Of a DNA stretch of 64,000 nucleotides, positions 57,941 through 64,000 are shown in pieces (the stretch's first letter is position 1; the number at the start of each line of letters is the position of its first letter). Under the pieces are notes generated by a model. It did not search any database, had not been told where the DNA came from, and saw only the letters and a list, made by a program, of their open reading frames with translations. Location: assembly GCA_015832175.1 (NCBI GenBank), contig WJXW01000006.1:1364001-1428000 (forward strand), in the 5' to 3' direction. The stretch is from Paraphaeosphaeria minitans. Lineage: Eukaryota; Ascomycota; Dothideomycetes; Pleosporales; Didymosphaeriaceae. The position numbers and the translations under genes are program-made.

Positions 57941-59771
57941 ACTGATCTACTCTGGAATCCAGGTCGTCGGGTTAGAGGTCACCCAAGCAAGACCACCGTG
58001 ACATGGGCTCCCCGACCTTTTTAAACATCACCATCGTTCAGCCTCGAAACCAACACGCGCCTATCACGTCGTTTGAGGTCAGCTCCTGGCCTAAAGGTTC
58101 GCGCGCTCTGCCTTAGTGAGTAAACGAAGCATTCGTTCCAACAACTCTGAGGCGCGCATGGCGCATGGGGCTGGGGCCAGCTGCGGATCGCCTACGCGAA
58201 TGGTGCGTCTCGAGGGCGCTATGCTGTATTTTTGTGGGCTGACTGATTTGCCCCGCAAACTGTAGAATATAGATTCGTCAGATGCTTCGAGTTTATTCGC
58301 GAGGTCTTGTCACCCCGCTGAGGTTGAGGGCCGGATATGCGAGCACGCCTGAGCAGTTTTGCCAGACCCAGTTTAGCGCGCTCGAAGTCCGTTGTGAATT
58401 GGCTTTGGAGGCTGAGTACGAAGACGATGTGGAGATGAACACATCGTGATCGTGGTGTTTTCCAATGTTGAACTGCAGGACTTTCGATGTATTGTCGCGT
58501 GAAAGGTAATTCCGAAGCGTAAGCTATATGTCGCCCCAAGATCAGAAGGGCCAGCGAACTGTTGTGCAACCTTCAAGCGACTTGTAGGTAGAGTCTTGCT
58601 ACATCGATCCTCAATCATTATTAGGAAACCATGTGTCGATCAGGCCCAGAAACCAAATCGAATAAGCGACGCGTTAAGAAACGCTAAAGAGTGTGAGTTG
58701 TAGACATTCTGTAACGTAGGCGCGATCCCTTCATTTCTCGGGTGGGGGCTGTGAATTGGGCTGACTTTGACGTGGCACGTAAGCGGCTCTGCTCGTCTCG
58801 CCATTCGGCCGGGTCACGGCACCAGGCCGACAACGCTCGACGTGAGTCAATAGCTCTGCGGAAAAGATTGAGAGAAAGGATCCGATGAGATGAGTGCCAG
58901 GTGACGTTGAGATGGACGCAGAGGGCAGACAGAAGAACGCTAACTGCCACACTAGACGGAATCGACGACCAGCCCTACATCGTCACTGCCGGTCCACAGC
59001 CTGAATAAAAAGTTGGGGAAGGCAATTGCAGCTGTTTTTGTCCATGCAGGATGTAGGTACGTGATCTAATGTCAAGGTTGCGAACGCTCAGCCTCCACAT
59101 CACGCTATAATCGCTCTCACCTCTTGCGAGACGAACTGCCACTTCCTCCTGTAAAGGCCTCTAATGAGTTCGTTTAGGGGGCCGTGAACAACCATCACCA
59201 GACAATGACGCCCTTCAGCTCTGACTGCAGGCCGCACCCCACGGATCGTAACCTGGCGACAGCTGCATGTGTCTTTCCTGATGCTTTCCAGGTCCGTTCT
59301 CCAGCGCATGTCCAGTCTTCCACGTCAGCGCTCGACACGCCTCAGCACTCATCTTGATGTCGCCCAGCTTGTCGGCCGCGGACGCTGCATTTGGTGGGGG
59401 AGAGGTGGAAACCTAGGGGCATCGTGGAGGGATTCGGGGAGCGTCGAGGGTTGGAGGGTGCCATGATGGGGAGAAATATTTACATTTATGCGCGCAGCCT
59501 TGACTCTAGCGCTCTGTTTTAATGAAACTTGCAAAGGGTTTACCTACGAGGGCCAAGCTGCGGGATGCATAGTACAAGTCGCAAAGCAATCCTCACACGC
59601 TCCATCACCAGCCTCGTTCGTTACCTCTCAGCTTCTTAGAACGTTCTACTACCATTCTGGGCACCTACCCTGTAATCTTTCCACTCTAAACCCTACCCAA
59701 CGTTGAGAAGAAGCCGGATTCGAAGTCCAAGGTCCCGCTTCAAGGCTGTCATCGCACCACCACGCCCTGCA
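57941..59771. other. 1.8-kb intergenic region
   Basis: This is one of the longest gene-free stretches. It has short scattered open frames in all phases, without recognisable motifs or repeats. I found no tRNA or 5S-like gene by eye. Confidence 0.5.
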
Positions 59772-61759
59772 CTAGCAAAAGACATTCCACACCTTCTTCC
59801 ATCTGGGCCACTGCGCCTGCTCCGCCCTCTCTTGCGCCAGCAACGCCGGCAGATCCATCTCCCTTCGCCCCGACGTAATGTCGATCTCGTCGATCCTCTT
59901 GAACTTAGTCTTCTTCACAACCTTGAAGACGACATAGCACGCAATGACGATGGGCGCCGCGAGATACGCCTGGAACCAGTTCTCCACCAACGCGGCGGTC
60001 GTCATCTCCGCGTACCCAACAGGCGCAAAGCCAGTCCAGAACTGCGCTATCAAGACAAGCCCGTTAAAGATGAGACCGGCCCAAGAGCCCCAGACCGTGG
60101 CTTGCGACTTGAAGGCCAGCTCGTCAAGCGTGTGGCCGTGGTGCTTCCACGCCTGACGGAAGCGGATGTGGCACAGGCAGATGGACGCCCAGTTGAAGAT
60201 GCCAGAGAGACCAGAAATCGCCATCATCCACGCAAAGGCCTTGTCGCTGGTGTCGGAGCCGGCAGCCACGATGTAGCTGACGAAGCCGAAACAGGAGCAG
60301 AAGATGATAGCGACGAGAGGCCGGCCGGAGCGGTCGATGTAGCCAAATATCTTGGGGGCTTGGCCGCGGTCGGCGAGGGCGGCGATGGTGCGTGAGGCGC
60401 CGTAGATGGAGGAGTTGCCGACGGAGAGGACGGCGATAAGGATGACGACGTTCATAATGGAGGGGACGACGTTGATACCCGCGTTGCGCACGGCGATGAC
60501 GAAGGGGGATGCGTTGGCGTTGGTGCTGGCGCCAAGGAGCTTGTCGTCGGTGTAGGGTACTAGGCATCCGACGATGGTCAGTGACACCATGTAGAACTGA
60601 TGCGGTAAGCTTGTGTCTGACAGTGAGGGGGGTTTTGTGGGAGCCCTCGTACCAGCGTAATTCTCCAGAACACCTGCTTCACAGCCTTGGGTAGGGCCTT
60701 GCGTGGATTCTCCGTCTCAGCGGCGCAGAGCCCGACCAGTTCGATCCCCTGGAAAGAGAAGGCAGCCGTCACAAAGACTGAGCAAAGTCCCTTGAAGCCG
60801 TTGTTGAAAGCTCCGGGATTGTACCTGGGATGGTAAGCAACCGCACCATGGAAGTAAGCTTCCACTTCATCTTACCAGTACTTTGCTCCTATATACGCAT
60901 TACCACCCGGGACACCGCCCGTGTCGATGATGATACCGAGGATGATGAAGCCTACGACGGCGGTGACCTTGATGATCGAGAAGACAAACTCTGCTTCTCC
61001 GTAACCCTTTACTCCGAACATGTTGATGGAGATGATGACGACGAGGAAGATTGTGACCCATGCGGCAGGGTTGGTCTCCCTTGCACCGCTCCAGAACTGG
61101 AGTGTGATGGAAGCAGCGACGATCTCCAGAGGGAGTGTCACGAGCCAGGAGAGGGCGTAGCTATCAGAGATTAGTTCAAGACTTAAGAGCACAAATACAG
61201 GTTCAGCAGACATACTTCCAAGCCATGGCAAAACCCCAGGCTGGATCCAAGAAGCGGGAGGCGTAGACTGCGAAGGATCCGGCGACTGGGAACGCAACCG
61301 CAAGTTCGCCCAAAGCTTGGATGGTGCAGAACAGCATCATGCCGATGAGTCCGTAAGCCAGAATCAGAGACGCGGGACCGCCGGACGACAGAGCAGAACC
61401 GGAGCCGACGAAGAGACCAGTACCTGAGACGAACCATCAGTCCTCCTCTTCAACACTCTGTAGATGCGATACATACCGATAGAACCGCCGATAGCAATCA
61501 TCTGCAGATGGCGGTCCTTGAGCTTCATGCTCAGCGCTGGCTCGGCCGGCTGGTCGGGGAGCGGTCGACCCTCATCGTCCAGGGCCTCGGTGACGACGCG
61601 GGCATTCGGATTCCTCTTGAAGCTGTCCCTGAAGTTCTCCCACTTGGACCCGGACTTGGCCTCGCTCTCGCCGTAGCCATGGTGCGCTCCCGAGCCCACC
61701 GAGGGCGAGATGTAGCCCTTTTCTTGCCCGCCTTCGAGGTCGACGTCGGCCCCTTGCAT
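59772..61759 (-). CDS. General amino-acid permease (APC/YAT family)
   Basis: This is a plasma-membrane amino acid/proton symporter. Exons are 61759-61477, 61423-61216, 61160-60876, 60824-60653 and 60596-59772, giving 590 residues. The cytosolic N-terminus is followed by [20 protein letters not shown], the hallmark of TM1 in fungal amino-acid permeases, formed across the first splice. Later elements include [33 protein letters not shown] and [21 protein letters not shown], with twelve hydrophobic segments in total. The C-terminus ends in ARWKKVWN-type basic/aromatic residues typical of Gap1/Dip5-like proteins. Substrate range cannot be read from sequence. Confidence 0.95.
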
Positions 61760-62111
61760 CTTGACTAGCTAAGATGGCAGCTGTGTATGTTGATCAAGAG
61801 AGGAGGTGCAAGACAGACGCACGGAATCCCGGGAGCAATGTATATGACGTTTCCAGAGCAAGGTAGCACAGTCGGGACCGCATGCAGACGCGGCAGATAA
61901 GGGCACAGCGTAGTCCGGTTTAAATAACGCGGCTTCACTTCGCACCCAGGAAGGTAGGTAGATAGATAGCGGTGCACGCTCACTGGCGGCTACCCGGTTG
62001 ACTCGCGGCTCCATTTTTATAGAGGGTTGTCCCTCCGGACCGTCGAGGGGAAAGCGCTGCAGCCGGGAAAGGCGACGATCGCGTGCGGTTTGGGCCTACC
62101 CTTATCAAAGG

Positions 62112-62210
62112 CATGCAGCATGCAGCATGCAGCAAGCAGTCGCGCGATGGAGCGCCCACAGGCAGTCGGGTTGTCGATGGAGCATCCACAGGCAGTCGAT
62201 GGAACATTCT
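62112..62210. repeat. GCATGCA repeats and ~28-bp direct repeats
   Basis: Three to four tandem GCATGCA units are followed by copies of CGATGGAGC(A/G)(T/C)CCACAGGCAGTCG spaced by ~28-30 bases. Together they form a small complex repeat patch upstream of the permease. Confidence 0.8.
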
Positions 62211-62514
62211 CCCAGCGGACGCAAGGCGAAGTGGGGAACGCGATTGGCGCGCGCTGCCGTTCCTCCCCACACGCAGATATCAAGCTTTGACCAAGCACGC
62301 ACAAGCTTCGCCTCTCCCGCCCCGTGGATGATAAGCAAGCGTCTGAATTGCCTCAAGTCCTCGGTGACCCCGGAGCAAAAGAGCACGCAACTAACTAAAT
62401 GTGCTTGGAGGGACCGAGCCTCCCTGCGAGCCTCCCGACGTTTCCATCCGACGTTGCATGGTTCGGAGAGCATGCAACGTGGATCCGCGCGGCAGTCCCT
62501 CACTTGCCCTCCCA

Positions 62515-62895
62515 TTCGTCAGAGCTGGAGGCATCTCTGTAGACTACGTTTCTTGAACAGGGGCAGGAAAGAGAGAGACATCTCTGTAGACTTGTTTCCC
62601 GTACCTACAGAGGCAGGATAAGAGAGGGGCATCTTTGAACACTCATTTCTCGTACAGAGGCAGCATAAGACAGAGACATCTCTGAACACTCGTTCCTCGT
62701 ACAGAGGCAACATAAGACAGAGACATTTCTGAACTCTCGTTCCTCGTACAGAGGCAGCATAAGATAGAGACATCTTTGAACACTCGTTACCCCTAGAGAG
62801 GCAGCATAAGACAGAGACAAGTCCGAACACTCGTTCCTCGTACAGAGGCAGCATAAAACAGAGGCATCTTTGAACACTCGTTCCTGGGACAGAGG
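62515..62895. repeat. 47-bp degenerate minisatellite, about eight copies
   Basis: Units begin CAGAGGCAGCATAAGACAGA and recur at about 62655, 62702, 62749, 62796, 62843 and 62890, with more diverged copies to the left. The unit is not a multiple of three, and long minus-strand open frames exist in two phases at once, which argues against coding. Confidence 0.9.
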
Positions 62896-63046
62896 CATGA
62901 TAAGGCAAATTGCCAAGTTGCGAGTCCGGCTTGGCCTCGTCCAAAACACCCATGCGATCGTCCCTTTGCCCCCCCTGCTGAAACACAACATCCCCTGCAC
63001 CATTATCTGCGGTCCGACCGGTCCGAGAATCATCCCCATTCTTGGC

Positions 63047-63150
63047 TTGGGCAACATCCGTGGTCCCCGCACCCGACTAAAGGTTACTTTCGCTGTTTGG
63101 GCAACATCAGTAGGCAGTCTACACCCGACTAAAGCTTACTTTCGCTGTAT
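63047..63150. repeat. 50-bp direct duplication
   Basis: Two tandem copies start TTGGGCAACATC and end CCCGACTAAAG(G/C)TTACTTTCGCTGT, offset by 50 bases. The middle of each copy has diverged. Confidence 0.85.
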
Positions 63151-63600
63151 GAAGGGTATCCTCAGACTCGTCCATGGGCCAATAGTATTCTGCAAAAGGG
63201 TATAATCTACTGCATCAAAGCTCCTAAAGCCCAAAGCCCTACATACCATAGTCCTTCGCCGTACACAAAGAGTACCAATAGCTTCAAGCACTAGACAGCC
63301 TCCACCACGCTGTCCGAACCCATCCGAGACATCCTCATCTTGTCTACGGTCGCCATGTGAACTGATTGAACCGTGAACGTGTCCGCTTCTGGCAACGACC
63401 TCGGGGCCATGAGCTCAACTGGTTCTCCCACGCCCGAATCGCTTCAGTGTATTGCCTCTGCTGATGAGGAGACGCTGCGCTCGCACACGGTCCCGACGAT
63501 TCGCTTGATCCAAGCCTCGGGCTTTCAAACTCCCACGTCTCCCTACGCAAAGGTTACCACCATGACCCGGAGACTAGCAGCGACGAAGATCAAGGTGCAC

Positions 63601-64000
63601 TTAATCTTCATCAAATATCTGCAGAACATTCTCCAGTATCGTGATGATGACGCGAGCTTGAAGCCCAGCGTCTGCCATGTTGTTTCCTTGATGCGGGCCC
63701 ATGATGGACGGCCTGGAAGCGTTAGACGATGCCTGAAAGACGCCTGTGTACAAACTTACGCCCAACAGATACCGAGGTTCGCAGTGCTCATGCGATTGAC
63801 CTCGGACGACTGCTCTACACGGCGCAGATGCAGCATGATCGCTCGGAGTGTAGCGTAGTTGGGATCCGGGAGTGCGTTGATCAGCGCATGCATCGAGTCC
63901 CGCCGCATCGTGTCGTCGTCGATGCGTGCTGCATCAATGAACTTGGCGTAAAAGTCCCGCGTCAACAGAGCGTCGGGAAGCTCGCGGAAGAACTGTTTCA
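63601..64000 (-). CDS. RhoGAP-domain protein, C-terminal part (gene runs off window)
   Basis: Two exons are visible: 64000-63760 (5' end beyond the window) and 63712-63601. The deduced C-terminus reads KQFFRELPDALLTRDFY, then INALPDPNYATLRAIMLHL, EVNRMSTANLGICWAPSIMG and NNMADAGLQARVIITILEN, ending FDED. These are the core RhoGAP helices, including the conserved Asn of the MSTANLGICWAP motif; the catalytic Arg would be upstream. The RhoGAP domain ends the protein, as in Rgd1-type (F-BAR plus RhoGAP) proteins, but the N-terminal domains are not in view, so the subfamily is a guess. Confidence 0.9.

Larger units (their letters stand above)
61760..63600. other. 1.84-kb repeat-rich intergenic region
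   Basis: This region lies between the permease promoter and the RhoGAP 3' end. It contains GCATGCA(G) repeats and ~28-bp duplications (62112-62210), the 47-bp minisatellite (62515-62895) and a 50-bp direct duplication (63047-63150). No gene is supported. Confidence 0.6.

Noticed and set aside
59703..60395. 230-codon plus-strand ORF, Arg-rich
   Set aside because: It is the antisense shadow of the last permease exon, whose motifs and splicing are clear.
62519..63072. Two overlapping 155-codon minus-strand ORFs rich in Cys/Leu/Tyr repeats
   Set aside because: They are translations of the 47-bp minisatellite in two phases. The period is not a multiple of three and no start or splice context supports a gene.

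Overview
This is a gene-dense nuclear segment of a filamentous ascomycete (Pezizomycotina, most likely Dothideomycetes). The evidence is short GT-AG introns of about 42-150 nt, compact intergenic spaces, and fungal-specific families (PalI/Rim9, Sur7-like, ATG29, COX13, MED12). The defining landmark is a mating-type locus of the MAT1-2 type. An HMG-box MAT1-2-1 gene (29862-30998) is followed by APN2, COX13 and APC5, the classic conserved MAT flank of Pezizomycotina. No alpha-box gene is visible, so the strain looks like a MAT1-2 (probably heterothallic) isolate; this last step is inference. All gene models below were spliced by eye. Nearly all complete models close to a whole number of codons, which is internal support for the exon boundaries.

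Layout, left to right. 0-6 kb: a perfect 16-bp tandem repeat, a large coiled-coil protein of unknown function, and a minisatellite. 6-12 kb: DLD1-type D-lactate dehydrogenase, aspartate-semialdehyde dehydrogenase (HOM2) and ribosomal protein S4. 12.5-20 kb: PalI/Rim9 pH sensor, an NVJ2/TEX2-like SMP lipid-transfer protein and a Sur7-like four-TM protein. 20.5-25 kb: the RAVE subunit Rav2/Rogdi, a siroheme-pathway uroporphyrinogen III methyltransferase (MET1-like), and SAICAR synthetase (ADE1). 25.2-28.6 kb: ATG29, then an unrecognised five-exon gene beside MAT.

29.8-38 kb is the MAT1-2-1/APN2/COX13/APC5 block. 38-43.5 kb holds mitochondrial genes (CIA30, the RIM2 carrier, Mba1/mL45-like) and an Asterix homologue. 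43.8-49 kb is the Mediator kinase-module subunit MED12. 49.5-58 kb holds a PPxY single-TM protein, an unknown Pro-rich protein, mitochondrial ribosomal protein uS8m, the TLDc protein RTC5 and a single-TM Ser/Thr-rich protein. 59.7-64 kb holds an amino-acid permease, a repeat-rich intergenic stretch and the 3' end of a RhoGAP gene.

There is no operon structure, but several head-to-head pairs share short promoters: APN2/COX13, CIA30/RIM2, Asterix/MED12, Sur7-like/RAV2 and the Pro-rich protein/uS8m. Functional themes are mitochondrial biogenesis (COX13, CIA30, RIM2, Mba1-like, uS8m, DLD1) and V-ATPase regulation (RAV2 and RTC5). The most unusual molecular features are apparent GC-AG introns in ATG29 and APC5, microexons of 10 nt (ATG29) and twice 17 nt (Asterix), and the unrecognised gene directly upstream of MAT1-2-1.
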